Made by a program: the position numbers and the translations under genes | Shown here: in pieces, positions 12,057 to 24,023 of the stretch | Numbering within the stretch: position 1 is the stretch's first letter | Layout: the number at the start of each line of letters is the position of its first letter | Notes under the pieces: generated by a model | Databases searched by the model: none | Seen by the model: the letters and a program-made list of their open reading frames with translations, nothing else | What the model was told of the DNA's origin: nothing | Source: Bullera alba | Taxonomy: Eukaryota > Basidiomycota > Tremellomycetes > Tremellales > Bulleraceae | Direction of reading: 5' to 3' | Assembly: GCA_001600095.1 (NCBI GenBank) | Contig: BCIX01000001.1 | Coordinates: 7,403,198 to 7,467,197, forward strand | DNA length: 64,000 nt

Positions 12057-13175
12057 CGAGGAGCGAGGAGTGTGGAGTCAGACAGATGGACTCTGAGATC
12101 TAGAGCTGTAGGCTTTGCGTTGTCGATGCATCCTAGAGAAAGAAATGGAGCTCCAGCCAAGCTCGGAGAGAGCAGAGACGTGGTTGAATCGTGCATCGCG
12201 AAGCCGTGAAGATCACCAGCAGCCTGCGGCACGAACCATCGATCTCTGGTGTGCGAGGTGCGGAACAGGCGACCCATCGCATCTGGCCAAGCATAGCGAG
12301 CTGCGTCCTGTGAGGTCTAGGTGAGGGTTGCATGAAGCAGGAAACAGTACGCTGTGAAGTTGGCTTTGGGATCGCAGAGCACCGGCGCCTTTTGTTCACT
12401 TTGCCTTTTCCTGATTTCCCCATTTCCCTCCTCTGTCATCCTTTTGTTCGACAAACGTCCAGCATGGCCCGCTCTGGCAGCCTCTGGCGGCAGTTGCCCA
12501 TGGGTACTGTCGCCCTGAGACGATGGAGCTTATCGACGCATGCAGGAGGACAATAGCGCCCCTCGCTGGTGCCCAAGGTCTCGGTATGGGCGGCAGTCGT
12601 TAGTTTGCGGTGGGATGGGATGACACTCACCATGGGCCCATAGCTGGCTGATGACTACCAGACATTCACATCTCTACACCTTGCGTTGATCTTGACTCGC
12701 TGAACATCTGTGTATAGCCACACTATATCTAGTCCCAGCAGTGTATAGTCTAGTCTAGTCCACCTCGCCCACTTCCTTCAAGATCTACTCGCCTCCGCTC
12801 CGACACTTCCTTTCGCCTCCAGCCTTGAGGCACCCGTCCCTGCGAAGAAGGCATTGACCGACGGTCGAAGCTCGCTCTAGCTCGCTTCCAGGCCAGCTCG
12901 AAGCACGATCCGCGAAGCAGCGCGAAGCGAGAAGGCACAGAGAGATCGGCCTCCACGCCGAAGAAGCGCTCGAAACAGTGCCAGTGCACACAGCCCGGTG
13001 AGTGGAGTGATGATTGATGGCGACAGTCGACGGGCACACATCGCATCACTCAACCCCTCCTCCGGGACTGGAGCGTGTTCACCCGCCCAGTCTATCCTTA
13101 ACCCCTTCCTATATACTCCTTCACTCTTCACCTCTACTCTCTACTACTCGTTGTCATTCGGGGGCACAGCTCATC
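12057..13175. other. Intergenic, no supported gene
   Basis: About 1.1 kb. A 30-codon frame at 12464 (MARSGSLWRQLPMGTVALRR...) looks like a mitochondrial presequence, but it meets a stop at once and no continuing exon could be supported. A direct TAGTC/CTAGTC run (12728-12760) is seen. The promoter of the Ser/Pro-rich gene must lie in the right half. Confidence 0.4.
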
Positions 13176-14396
13176 ATGTCCCGTCTAGGTATCTGGACCA
13201 GACCACGGGTTGTCGAATTCGACATGTCCACAGGATCAGGATCACCCACACAGCCAAGTACCCCTCCCTTACCCTCCGTCGCGGTCAAAGTGACGCTTCC
13301 AACTCCACCCTCATTCTCGAACCGGACTCGAAGCTACAACTCTCCTCCCCAGCACGACGAAGACGAGCCTGTCAGGAGCCAACATGACAGTCCGAAGAAA
13401 GGTCATGGTCGAAGTGTCAGTTTCTCCGCAGACACTTTCAAGCCCCCCGACTCGGATGGACTCCCGCTGCTGTATAGGATCCCTCAGCGACATCTCTCCG
13501 AGGAGACAGTCACAAAGTCATCCCTAGCATTGTCCCCCTTGAGCTCGCTCAGCCCTGGATCGACCCTATCCCCCAACACCACGCGTAGGGCGATTCCACG
13601 TCCTCTCAACCTCCCGTCCAGAGGCGGTCGACACTCTCCCCTATCGCCGGCCTATGCGGCTTCGCCGGTGACCCGGTCGATGCCCATGACTGCGCCAATG
13701 AACAGGTCTCGATTCTCCAGCACCGCCGCCGAGCGAGGCCTCTCGATCTCCCCAGTGGCGCTGGCCAGGTCATCCAACCGACACTCGGTGTCTGGCGTTC
13801 CTACCGGCCTAGATGGCGTCAAGTCAATTTGGTCTCCTGGACTCTCGGCCATTGGAAACAACAACTCTGGTTGGATCTCGCCTTCCCTCAATAGCGCAAG
13901 AAGCGTCGGCACTCTGGCCCGAACTAGGGGTCTGACCATCGGCGTGGTCAAGGACGACAACAAGGAGTTACTGGTTGGCGATGTGCCCATGACTCCTGGC
14001 TTGGCCTCTGGGGGAAGTGGAAAGTCCGCTTCGACAACGATACCCCTGAACTCGCCGAGACGAGAGGATGCGATTGTCGAAGAGACCGAGGAGGGGGCAG
14101 ATCCGACTGTGGACGAAGCCAAGAGCCCGTCGGCAACGTCAGCTGAACCCAAGAAGAGAGAGAGTGAGTGACAAGTCTTTATCACCCTATCGCTTGCAGC
14201 CATTACACCTCCTGTCATCATCTCTACGCCCCCAGTGATCAGACTTATTGTCCTAGTCGACAAGTCCACCATCCTAATGATCACCCTCGCCCTTTCCACG
14301 TTTTTCCCCATTGCCTCGAGGCAGACCGTCTGCTTCTTGCTTCTTTCCGCTTTTCCACGACCATTGTTCCCCGCCAATCATGGTGCAAGAAGCTGA
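13176..14396 (+). CDS. Ser/Pro-rich protein with predicted C-terminal membrane segment; function unknown
   Basis: Two exons (13176-14163 and 14200-14396) join in frame across a 36-bp intron (GTGAGTGA...TTGCAG) to give 394 aa. The first 320 residues are Ser/Pro/Thr-rich and likely disordered, with many SP/TP sites (for example SLALSPLSSLSPGSTLSP) and a basic RSVSFSADTF motif. These are plausible phosphorylation targets. An acidic stretch (EETEEGADPTVDEAKSP) precedes the junction. Exon 2 encodes a strongly hydrophobic tail (VIRLIVLVDKSTILMITLAL and a second patch VCFLLLSAFP), so the protein may be membrane anchored near its C-terminus. No family was recognised. Without the intron the frame would stop at 14171 as a soluble protein. 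An earlier in-frame ATG (13014) exists but has weak context. Confidence 0.6.
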
Positions 14397-14554
14397 TTGA
14401 ACACACTTGGACAATAGTCATCTTGTGCAGATACTACCACACGCCCGGACTCACATGTACCTCCCGACCATGTCGATTCGTACATAACCTCTCGACCATC
14501 CTGCCACATCTCTCCGCCACCTCGCTCGCCTCCCCCGACACGTCAAAGTACAAG

Positions 14555-16721
14555 ATGCTCTCTCCACGCACTACCGCCGATCCCACAGGTGGCACTTTTG
14601 CTCAAGAGCAATTGAAGCATAATGCCAAGACGCTCAACATTGACCAATTGTTCGACAACCCAGACAAGGTCGTAGCGCCCGGCGAGCGAGTCACCCTGGA
14701 GAATATCAATGGTGATGAGATTGTGGGCACCGTGTTCCTCATGAGTGGGGGAGGTAAAGGTCCTGCAGGCAAGAGCCGGGCTAAATTCAAGAGTGAGTCA
14801 GACCCGAGGCTGGAGATTCGGATCACGCTGACCTGATCATGTAGCTGTCGCTTGCAAAGATTATGCCGAGGGACATTGTCAGTATGGCGAATACTGCTCG
14901 TTCATCCAGTGAGTACCTTGACCGAGGACCAAGGGCAGTGATCAAGACTGACCGCTGGACGCAGTGACGAGAAGCCTCCAGCCGACAAGAACAACACAGA
15001 CGAAGGCAAGCCTCCTGCTCAGGTCAAAGGGGAGAGGCGCAAGTCGACCGGGTCCATGATCAAAGGTGCCAACTTGGCCGCTCTTGCTGCACCCGCCGAT
15101 GCCTGGAAGAAGCCACTGCCCACCTCGATCCGATCCACCAAGCCAGCCGTCGAAAAGCTCGATGCTGGGGAGCGACACGCCAACGGCCTGAGTGCGTTCG
15201 CTCCGCCATTCATGGCCCAAGGCCCAGTCTCAGTGGACAACAGCGGTGCTCTGGTGATGCCTGTCAGCGTGCCATCAATCGTTCCTGCTCCGGTGATGAT
15301 AACCCCAGCTGTCCACTCAAACGGTGCTTCGAAATCAGTAGTCAGCCCCACCGTCTCCGCATGGAAGAAGAACGTCCCCCCTGCTCTGAAGAAGGTCTCC
15401 ATCGCCGAACCCACCGACGTCCGCGCCTTGTTCATCAAAGAGCCCCTGTCCGCATCCCACCTCGCTCCGCCCGTATCTGCAATCTCGTACTTTGGCACCG
15501 AATCCGACCCTGCGACACCATGGGACCCGGCCCTGATCAAGAGCTTCAACCAGCAAATGGAGGATGAACTGGAACAAGAGCGCAAAGACCAGATTGAAGT
15601 TCGTCACCACGAGCAACACCCAGAGTACTCCACCTTACATGGTTACGTCTCGCCATACCCCGCCTCACCGCTGGGTATCTCCCCCCCAGGGCCAAACTTC
15701 TATCCGTGGGGTATCCCCATGAACCCCATCCTCCCGCCGTCGCTCAAGGGGATGGCCGATGGATTCGCCGGTATCCCCGGTGGACCGGGAGTCATGTGGA
15801 CTCCGGCGGGCTGGGCCGTGCAGGATGCCGCTATGAAGTTGAGTTTGCGCAAAGCCGAGATCAGTACGAAGCACAAGGAAGTCAAGGTCAAGAACCCCAA
15901 GAGCTACTATAAGAGTGAGTCCTAGGGTCCGCTCAAGATCGTTTACTAACCTGTCGTAGCCCGAGCATGCCGCTTCTTTGCCGAGGGCAACTGTCCCCAC
16001 GGCGACAGCTGCACATAGTGAGACGCCTCAATCCGAGACTATTCAGATGAGCTAACGCTCATCCACTAGTCTCCACGTGCAATCCTCTTCCAGCTCGTCC
16101 GGCACTTCTGACCGGGACAGCGAAGACGGTCTCAAGTCACCCATCCTCGCCCAGTCGCACCCCAACCACCGAACCCAGCCGTGCAGATTTTTCAACTCTG
16201 CCAACGGGTGCACCAACGGTGAATCTTGCAATTTCCTACATACATTCGTGGTCCCGCCCACCGTGCCGCTCATCGAGCGACCCCGACCGTGGCGCACCAA
16301 GCCGTGCCGACACTATCAATTGGGGAAATGCACCCTAGGGGAGGCATGCCATTTCGCCCATGTTCTCGATCCAACCAGGCAGTCGATCGATGCCGCCCGC
16401 AAGGGTGCCACGAGCGGAGGTGCCGGAGGAGGGGGAGGGGGGCATAAGCGCAAACCGAGCGAGATTGCCTGTCGAGACTATAAGCGGGATGGGAGGTGTA
16501 CAGCCCGAGACTGCATGTTCTCCCATGATCCAGCGGCGGTGGCACTCGAGCAAGTCGCCTTGACGGAGGATCGGCTGAATGAGACTTGTGAGAGGATGAG
16601 GACGATGGCTACGCCGGCAGATGCGAGGGGCGGAGAGAGTGATGATGAGGATGACGATCTGGAGATTGTGAGTATGCTGAATATCGGGGCAACGAGGGTT
16701 CAGTCCCTAACTCCACGATAG
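14555..16721 (+). CDS. CCCH zinc-finger protein with five fingers (putative RNA-binding)
   Basis: Five exons (14555-14792, 14845-14908, 14965-15914, 15960-16017, 16070-16721) all join in frame. Five CCCH fingers are visible: CKDYAEGHCQYGEYCSFIH, CRFFAEGNCPHGDSCTYLH, CRFFNSANGCTNGESCNFLH, CRHYQLGKCTLGEACHFAH, and a C-x8-C-x4-C-x3-H finger beginning CRDYKRDGRC. Spacings are C-x7-8-C-x5-C-x3-H except the last, which has x4. Finger 1 is separated from fingers 2-5 by about 330 Pro/Ser/Ala-rich residues. Fingers 1 and 2 are each interrupted by an intron before the final His. C-terminal to the fingers is an acidic SDDEDDDLEIVSM tail. CCCH arrays of this sort usually bind RNA and act in mRNA turnover or processing; the specific role is unknown. 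Confidence 0.9.
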
Positions 16722-17052
16722 GTCACCGAGGACACTTCCCGATCGCAAAGCTTGCAGGGAAGTCTGATCGCAGCATGAACGCAAGCTTGGACCAACGTGT
16801 GAGATGTACCTGCTGGACTTAGTCACGTATGTGTAGTATGGGTTGTTTGGTTTTGTAGGATAGGGGGGCGTGTTGGAGTATAGGTGATATCAGTATCTAG
16901 GTGTAAGTGTGGACCCATCAAATAGGTAGACCTGTGACACATCATGTAAGCGTTTCAACGGGGTTCAGCAGATCTCTCGCACCAATCACCAGTTCTCGAT
17001 GCTCATATACATGTCAAACTACATTGGCTACATCTTCTTCAATCCTACTTCC
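16722..17052. other. Convergent 3' region
   Basis: About 330 bp between the 3' ends of the CCCH gene and the catalase gene. No gene seen; it would hold both polyadenylation regions. Confidence 0.4.
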
Positions 17053-19983
17053 TTAGGCCGCAATGTGGGCGACCTCTCTGTCCCAGACTCTGTGCTTGGC
17101 GACACCGTCGATAAAGGCTTTAGCGAATCCAGTACTTTCGCTTCCGGCTGCGTTGAGCACGACACCATTGACGAGCACGACACCCTGATCGCCCTGGGCG
17201 GACACATCCCCTGGGAGACAGGTCTTCTCGACCCACTCGACCGCATTTCCAGTAGCGCCTATCGTCTTAAGGTGCATGTATGCCTCTCTGACCGCGTGGA
17301 TTGTTCGACCCTGCTTGAGCGACTTGACGTACTTGTCGTCCGTTCCGCCAATGAAGAGGATGGCGTCAAAGTGAGTCGACCTCGAGTTTTCAAATGTAAA
17401 CTCTGCAGTGACGCTCTCGCCAGATGACGACTTGACGGTACCGGTGGATGGTGAGACGTACTTGACCATCATCTTGGCTGCCTCGAACGCCTTGGCCAGG
17501 GGAGCCACTTGGGAATGATCGTATCCCGGTAAGAGGTGGATGCCGACTTTCCGTCCCTCGGCGGTGAAGGTGTTCTTGCCGTCGACCTGGGAAAGGAAGG
17601 CGGATTTCCTGCCGTGGTTGGGTTTGGCAGCGTCCGGGACCGTGACATCGGGGAAGATCTCGGCGACTTGAAGGGCAAAGTCGTGGTCGATCAGGTTGAG
17701 CCTTTCGATGGATTTACTGATGACCTCCTTCTCGAAACACTTGGACAGTTCGAATTGGGCAGCGGCAACCATGTGCGCCTTTTCGGGCTCGGACATCGAG
17801 TTGTAGAAGAGCGTAGCTTGGTCGGTGTACTCGTTGAACTTGGGACCCAGCATTCGCTCCTTGATACCGGACACGACCTCGGGGTAGCTCTTGAACCCCC
17901 CGTTCTCGGGTTTGGTGACGGGCAGGTCGTCGAATCGGTTCGGGTGGTATCGCGCCCTGTGCCTCTTGCTGAACATCTGACCCTTGCCATCTTGCAGGTT
18001 GTTCATGAATGGGCAGACTGGTCGGTTCACGGGAATGTCGCCAAAGTTGACACCGAGTCGAGAGATTTGGGTGTCAAAGTAGGAAAAGTTTCGGCCGGCG
18101 AGCAAAGGGTCCGAAGAGAAGTCCATACCGGGCACAATGTGCGAGGTGCAGAAAGCGACCTGCTCGACCTCCTGGTGGTAGTCGACTGGGTTTCGGTTGA
18201 GCGTAAGTGTGCCAATGTTCTTGACCGGGACGATATCCTCGGGAATGAGCTAGACGTGCGCGTCAGCCACGTAGTCTCTAGCTGGACGGCGACTAGAGCT
18301 CACCTTGGTCGAGTCGAGGAGGTCAAAGTCGAACTTGTGCTCGTCCTCCTCCGGGATGATCTGCACACCCAGCTCCCATTTGGGGTAAGCACCCGCCTCG
18401 ATGGCGTCGTACAGGTCCCTTCGGTGGAAGTCGGGGTCTTGACCATTGAGCTTGAGCGCCTCGTCCCAGACCAAAGAATGGGTACCAAGGTGAGGTGTCC
18501 AGTGGTACTTGACAAATACACTCTTGCCCTCTTCGTTGATCAGTCGGAACGAGTGGACTAAGGGTCGTCAGACAGTGTCCTTACTAGCAGCCAAGATTGC
18601 TTCACTCACCACCAAAGCCCTGCATCATTCGGAACGATCTTGGGATCGTCCTGTCCGACAAGATCCAACTCTGCATAGCTGTGCTCTGCGGGTGCAAGCT
18701 CATAAAGTCCCAGGCGTTGTCGTGGGCCGTCTGAGCTTGAGGGATCTCGTTGTGTGGCTCCGGCTTGACAGCATGGACCAGGTCGGGGAACTTGATAGCT
18801 ACGAGACATGTTGTCAGATATTTGACGTAGCATGCAGGCTTCACGAGCCGTAAGCACTCACCATCCTGGATGAAGAAGATAGGGATATTGTTTCCCACTG
18901 CGTGATCATCGTCAGTATTGTCACTTCGAAGCTCGGAGAAGTCTCAAGAGAAGTCTAGTCGCCAGAGTAGAGGTTGAGGACAAGGTGGAGGTGAGACGAT
19001 AAGGTTAGATTAGATTTCCGGCCGGCGGATTAGGCCGAAAGGTAATAAAAGTGGAGGTGGAAACGGAAGAAGAGTAAATTTGTAATGGCAGGACGATGCC
19101 TGCTATCTCTTGCGATGGAACGCATAGAGGGTGGAGGATAGGAGGGTTAAGGAATAGGAAGGGAGCGGAAAGTGTGACTGCAATCTGAGCAGAGACTCAC
19201 CGATATCCCAGTTACCCTCGCTGGTGTACAGTCTCACGGCGAAACCTCGTGGGTCTCGCACTGTATCGGCACTACCCCTGGATCCGTTGACGGTGGAGAA
19301 TCGGACATATGCCGGAGTTGTCCTCGACGTCTCGGTTAGGATCTGGGGAAAGTGTTAGCGATAGCTCGTGAGTCGGTTGAGAGGTGTATAGCTCATTTGT
19401 AGCTTACCTTGGACGTGGTGAGCCCGGTGAGAGGGGTGTGGAGGGTGAATTCTCCGAAGGCGCCTGCGCCTCTGCGAGGTGGTCAGTGGGTCTCTTGTGT
19501 GGTGTCAATATATCGTTCTCACCTGGCGTGGACGACTCGCTCTATGGGTCTGTCAGCACGATGTCTTTTCGCTGAGGGGTGGGATCGGAAACATACCTGG
19601 GATTCGCTCATGGTCGAAGTGGGAGATCTTCTCTCGGTTGTGGTGGTCCTCGAGCACAGTGGGTCCTCTAGCTCCGGCTTTGAGTGCGATATCGGTGTCC
19701 TATCACACATGTGCCGTCAGCGCCGTCTCTTGTCTCCACCTCGACGACCTGAACGATCGAGTGGTCGGGCGATCCGATTTCAGCAGTGGGATGCGCACTC
19801 ACAGCGATCTTGGCACCAAAGTACGTGGTCAGAGGGGTATCCTTCCCGCCCTCCAAAGTCCACTCGTTCATCTGTCTCGTTTTGGCATCGCCAACAGTGC
19901 TGTTCACCACTGTTCAACCAACTGTCAGATCGAGCTCAACAGGAGGCAGTGTTGGACTCACCTTTGTCAACTAGTCCGGCCAT
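17053..19983 (-). CDS. Large-subunit catalase with C-terminal flavodoxin/DJ-1-like domain
   Basis: Haem catalase that splits hydrogen peroxide. The start is at 19983 (MAGLVDK). Short exons give [12 protein letters not shown] and then [20 protein letters not shown], the catalase active-site His signature. [35 protein letters not shown] and [19 protein letters not shown] follow. The proximal haem-ligand motif [14 protein letters not shown] lies in the long 3' exon (18135 downward). After the core, about 150 extra residues ([20 protein letters not shown] ... [14 protein letters not shown]) form the C-terminal class-I-amidotransferase-like domain typical of large fungal catalases. No peroxisomal SKL-type end: it terminates VAHIAA. 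Likely cytosolic or mitochondrial. About eleven exons; an intron near 18900-19195 is long (about 300 bp) for this locus. Confidence 0.94.
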
Positions 19984-21141
19984 CTTGTCTGGCTGTTTTA
20001 CTATGTGTGCTGAGGTGGTAGGTTGATCTGTGTATCAGATCGAGCAGTGGCAAGAGATGTTATGAACGACTTTGGGGGAACGCAACATTATAGCCTGCTG
20101 GAATCGATCCTCGACCCAATCCCCTTCGAGCCATTTGCCCCTGCTCGGCAAGTCGGCATCGCTCACTCCTTGTGCCATCGAGAGTCATCTGACACCCCTT
20201 TGCTACGTCATGCATTGTCACCGAAACGTGCGTTCCTCGCTCTACACGAAGGGGCAAGCTCCGAGCTCGCTCACAAACCTCCACTCCGAAAGAGCGTAAC
20301 CGATGCTCAGCGGACAGGGGCGAATCGCGGGAATCAGGGTCAAACCGCTTTTGCCGGAATCACAGGCTGATTCCAGCAAACCGCTCTGGCCACGTGGCTA
20401 GCGGGCTCGAGCTGAGCTGCGATGAGCTGCAATCTGCTGCGATGAGCCTCTATGGGCGCGGTGAGGCGCTGAGGTCTGAGCTCGTGCTAAGTTAGTCCCG
20501 GTTATGCTTCGATCAGGCCACAAAGTCCGAGTGATGGATATAGTAGTGTACCCTTGAGCCACAGACTACCTGGAGACTCAACTGGCAGCTTGACCGAACG
20601 AGAAGCTTATGAGCTCCGCATCAACTTAGTACTGTCCCGACTCCACCAGGCTCGACTGCACAACTGTACAAACCGCTGTCATATGAGGAACAGAGTGGGA
20701 AATTCCGAAGCGAGCATGTCTGTAGCTCGGGTGCAGCCTCGAATCAGATTGTCAGATACTGTCAGACACCATGACCGGACTGAGCAGCTGCACGATGCTC
20801 TCGGAAATCTATCCGCGTCTCCATGTATGCTCCATTCACGATCTCGAAAACATCTGATTCATCTCTTTCGTTTCAGAATCATTGGTAGAGTGAAAGCATT
20901 GTTCAGAAAGGTCGTCAAGCACAAGAGAGAGCGAAACAAACACTGCACTCGCAGAGTGTCCATGTGAGATCGAAGCGGAAGATCAACTGGCTAACGAAGG
21001 GTGTATACGAGCGAAGGTGGACGGAGTGGGCGAGGGTCTATCCCTTCACAATCCATACATCCCTCTCTACGTCGGGTCGTGCGAAACTGGCTGGCAAACC
21101 ATCTATTCGTCACAGAATGGCAGGTAGTAGTAAGCCACAGA
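19984..21141. other. Intergenic / catalase promoter side
   Basis: About 1.16 kb. The left part is the upstream region of the minus-strand catalase. A short imperfect repeat of GAGCTGCGATGAGCTGC type lies at 20410-20446. No coding unit was supported; open frames here lack domains and consistent splice sites. Confidence 0.4.
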
Positions 21142-21831
21142 CTAGAACAAGTCGATCAGCTTCTCTTTTCCCCTTGCACTGAGACTATGACCCACGTCGT
21201 AGAACGTCGAGTTGTACACTGGGTACTCGTACGATACCGTGTCGACACAGATGACCTCGCCAATGTAGATGTTGGAGCATTCGGCGTCAATCTGGGGGTT
21301 GTTGGCGTATAACGTGGCGTTGTCCATTCCGTAGGCTTCTTGCAGGAAAGCACAGGTGCTGCAAAGGGGGAGGTCAAAGCGTCAGCGAATCAATCTCCAC
21401 TGGGCGAATGGTTCCCAAACCCACTCGTTCTCCTGGATAGTGTAGACCTTTGTGCAGTCGTGGCCGGTGACACCGAGACAGAGCGTCTGGTCTGGGGTCA
21501 GGTTGTCACAGTTTTCCGAAATGGCATTCTCGTTGACAAGGGCGAGCTGGAAAGTTGAGACACCGTATCGGTGGGCTATCGAGAGGTCAGGGGTATTCCA
21601 ATCGCATCTCGCTGTCTGCTCACAGATGGCATCACAGGTGTCGCCTGCTTTGACTGTAGCGTTTCGAGTACATCCGTCAATAGCGAGAACAGCTGGTTGG
21701 TGGAAGGAGGAAAGGAGGGTCCGAGAGTCAGCGATATGCCCTTTGCTTTTGCTTGACCTATTCGTCACAAACATCCAGCAGTACTCACAAGAGAGAAGAG
21801 GGAGAGCAGCGAGGAGGATGGTAGCGAGCAT
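21142..21831 (-). CDS. Secreted protein with two LysM domains
   Basis: Three exons (21789-21831, 21425-21692, 21142-21358) join in frame to give 175 aa. The first exon plus the start of the second encode a signal peptide (MLATILLAALPLLSSVLAI). Two LysM modules follow. The first is GCTRNATVKAGDTCDAICEQ through NLTPDQTLCLG. The second is DCTKVYTIQENDTCAFLQEA through NIYIGEVICVDT, with the YTxQxxDTC core created exactly across the second junction. No membrane anchor, catalytic domain or GPI signal is seen. Cysteines are paired and there are NxT/S sites (NAT, NLT, NDT, NST). LysM proteins of this form bind chitin or other GlcNAc polymers. In fungi they are often wall proteins or effectors that hide chitin; which applies here is inference. 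Confidence 0.85.
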
Positions 21832-22655
21832 GTTGTAGGAAAGTGTACTGTACGTTTATCGTTAGGTGGCGGGTGTTAAAGGTGCGCTTGGGCTGTGCTG
21901 TTTTTGGAGTTGCTGAGTTTGTTGATTCCTATTGGTACGACGTTGAATGAGCGTGAAGTCGAGTCGTGGGTTGAACGAGTGTGGTTGATGGGCGTTAGTG
22001 GTGGTGGGCAAGTATGAAGAGTCGACGAAGTGATGGAGTTGAATGAATGTACAAAGCAGAGATATGAGGAGGCGGGTCAAAGGGGGGCAGTGAGGGGGGG
22101 AGGCTAAGCGGACAGTGCTTCTCCTTGCATGATCCAAAACTCGAAAGGAGTGGCGGTCGATGCGTTCGGCGTTTCCGCTCAGACCACAGCAGACCACCGA
22201 GCACCCCCTTAGTGCGCGCGCGGTAGCCAAGGAGTAAACAAACAACCCAACGGAATCAATTTACCGTCTATAGAAATGTGATACACCCACGTCGGACGGG
22301 CTCGATCGTGTTTCATCTAAAAGGGGGTCGGTGCGTGTAAACAAACGAGGCGTTTCCAAGTGGCTCACGAGGGCGCAGCAGGAGAGGGCCATGAGGGTAT
22401 TTCGAGGCAGCCATTCATGACTCGAACATGAGAAGTGACGCACGCCCACGCGTCAGTGCAATGGCCAAGACGCTATACTCAAGCAGTACAAAGAGGCAAA
22501 GCCAATTGTTGTCGCGACAGCCGCGTTTCAGGTTGGAATGCGTCAATTATGGCGGTAGCCGTTGTAGGCCGTTGTGTCCCGAAAGCCTGCGGAGACTCAG
22601 AGACTCAGAGTGCAGCTGTACACTTGTGTACTTTATTGTTCTTGCATCCCATCCG
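21832..22655. other. Intergenic, LysM gene promoter and ABHD11 3' flank
   Basis: About 820 bp. The half near 21832 is upstream of the minus-strand LysM gene and is rich in GGTGG/GTTGAATG-type steps. No gene was supported. Confidence 0.35.
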
Positions 22656-24023
22656 CTACGCTTTGACCCCTCTCACAAACTCGTCTATCAATCTAACAGT
22701 CTCTGCAGGCTGCTCAGCATGGACCCAATGACCGGCATCCAATGTCTCCAGCCGCATGTTCGGGAAGAAAGCCTTGGCGATAGGGATGTTGTGTCGGTTC
22801 AAATACTTTGAGTGTTCACCCTTCATGAACAATGTTGGTCCGTCCCACTGAGGCGACTTTGCCTCGACCGGTGGAGGAGGCGAATAGGGGAAATCGCCTA
22901 TATTGGGTATCGCCCGGTGCAGCAGCTGTAGGGGGATTCGAAAGGTCACCCGGGGTTCGGGATCAGATACCGTCTTGGTGTTTGTCAATAGGAACTGTCG
23001 AGTCGAAAGGATCTAACAGCAGGTCAGCTTAGCATCGTACACTCGTCTTCCGCTTCGACATACCGGCTCGACTTTCTGCAACACCTTGTCCGCCTCGGAT
23101 TTGCTCTTGACCCTAGCGTCTTCCGTCTCGATCATGGCTTCGGCGTAGGAAGCGAATCTACACGCGACACGATCAGTAGGTGCCTCAAGACCTGCCTGAC
23201 ATTTGAAGCCACTTACTCTGGCGAGATTCGACCCTTTGCCGGCGACATGTCCACACTGACGAGCGATCTCAATGGGCCATTGAGCTCCTCGTTAAGTGCA
23301 AAAGCCATCACAGACTTCCCTCCCCTATCCCAATAGGCGTCAGTACTGTATAGCATGATACTGCCCCTCTGCATGCACCACTCACATGCTGTGGCCGACC
23401 AGGTTGACGCCACTCGTTAGACCCTGCTGCTTGAGAAAATGGGCTATGTCCACAGCCATGGCTTCGTACGAGTGTGGTTCGGCGTGTGGCGATGATCCGT
23501 GGTTTCTCAGATCCTGCGAACGGTGCTGTCAGTCTGGGTTTCCAGTTCAGATGCCGATACTTGCCTTACCAGAGTGTACACCGGTATGCCCAATTTCTGC
23601 GCAAACGCTTTGGCCAGCGATCTCCAGTTCTGTTTCGAGCCACTGGTAGACTCAGCAATCGATCAAGCCGAGTGAGGTCTTGAAAGAGGATGTGTGTTCG
23701 GTAGGCACTCACAAAAGCCCATGACAGACGACTAGGCATTGCCCTTCAAGCTCGGAGCTGGGAGTTGGCGGCTGGACGACATCGAATGAGACTTCAATGG
23801 GCTCTATCTCCTTTCCATCAAATGACGCATATCCCCTCCTGTATAATTTCGCCTGCTGCACTAGGGCGGCACGACCACATGCTGGCCTGGAAAGACGGGT
23901 GGAAGACGAAGCTGTCGTAATTGCTCGCAGAAACTGAGTAGCTGATGGTGCGTGGACCGCTGGCCGAGGTCCGGTCGAGATGCTTCCCCGGAGGATTCTG
24001 CCTGCACGGGCGGTGGTGTTCAT
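22656..24023 (-). CDS. Mitochondrial alpha/beta hydrolase, ABHD11/Imo32-like
   Basis: Alpha/beta-hydrolase of the ABHD11 (yeast Imo32) type. It starts at 24023 (MNTTARAGRILRGSISTGPR) with a long Arg/Ser/Thr-rich, acid-poor presequence that suggests mitochondrial import. After VSFDVVQPPTP comes CLVVCHGLLGSKQNWRSLAK, with the oxyanion HGL-GS block. DLRNHGSS follows, then the nucleophile elbow VGHSMGGKSVMAFAL, whose codons are split by an intron just after the Ser (about 23396). The C-terminal exon has LFMKGEHSKYLNRHNI and the catalytic His in LDAGHWVHAEQP. It ends at 22656. The human homologue is linked to protection of 2-oxoglutarate dehydrogenase lipoylation; a link with the 2-oxoacid dehydrogenase in this window is speculative. 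Six or seven exons. Confidence 0.87.

Noticed and set aside
12464..12556. Short mitochondrial protein gene (MARSGSLWRQ...)
   Set aside because: A stop follows after 30 codons and no continuing exon with good splice sites was found.
13652..14377. 241-codon minus-strand frame
   Set aside because: Antisense of the Ser/Pro-rich gene; composition mirrors the sense codons and there is no recognisable domain.
17536..18561. 341-codon open frame on the plus strand opposite catalase
   Set aside because: It is the antisense shadow of the long catalase exons; it has no domain and the minus-strand frame carries the haem-ligand motif.
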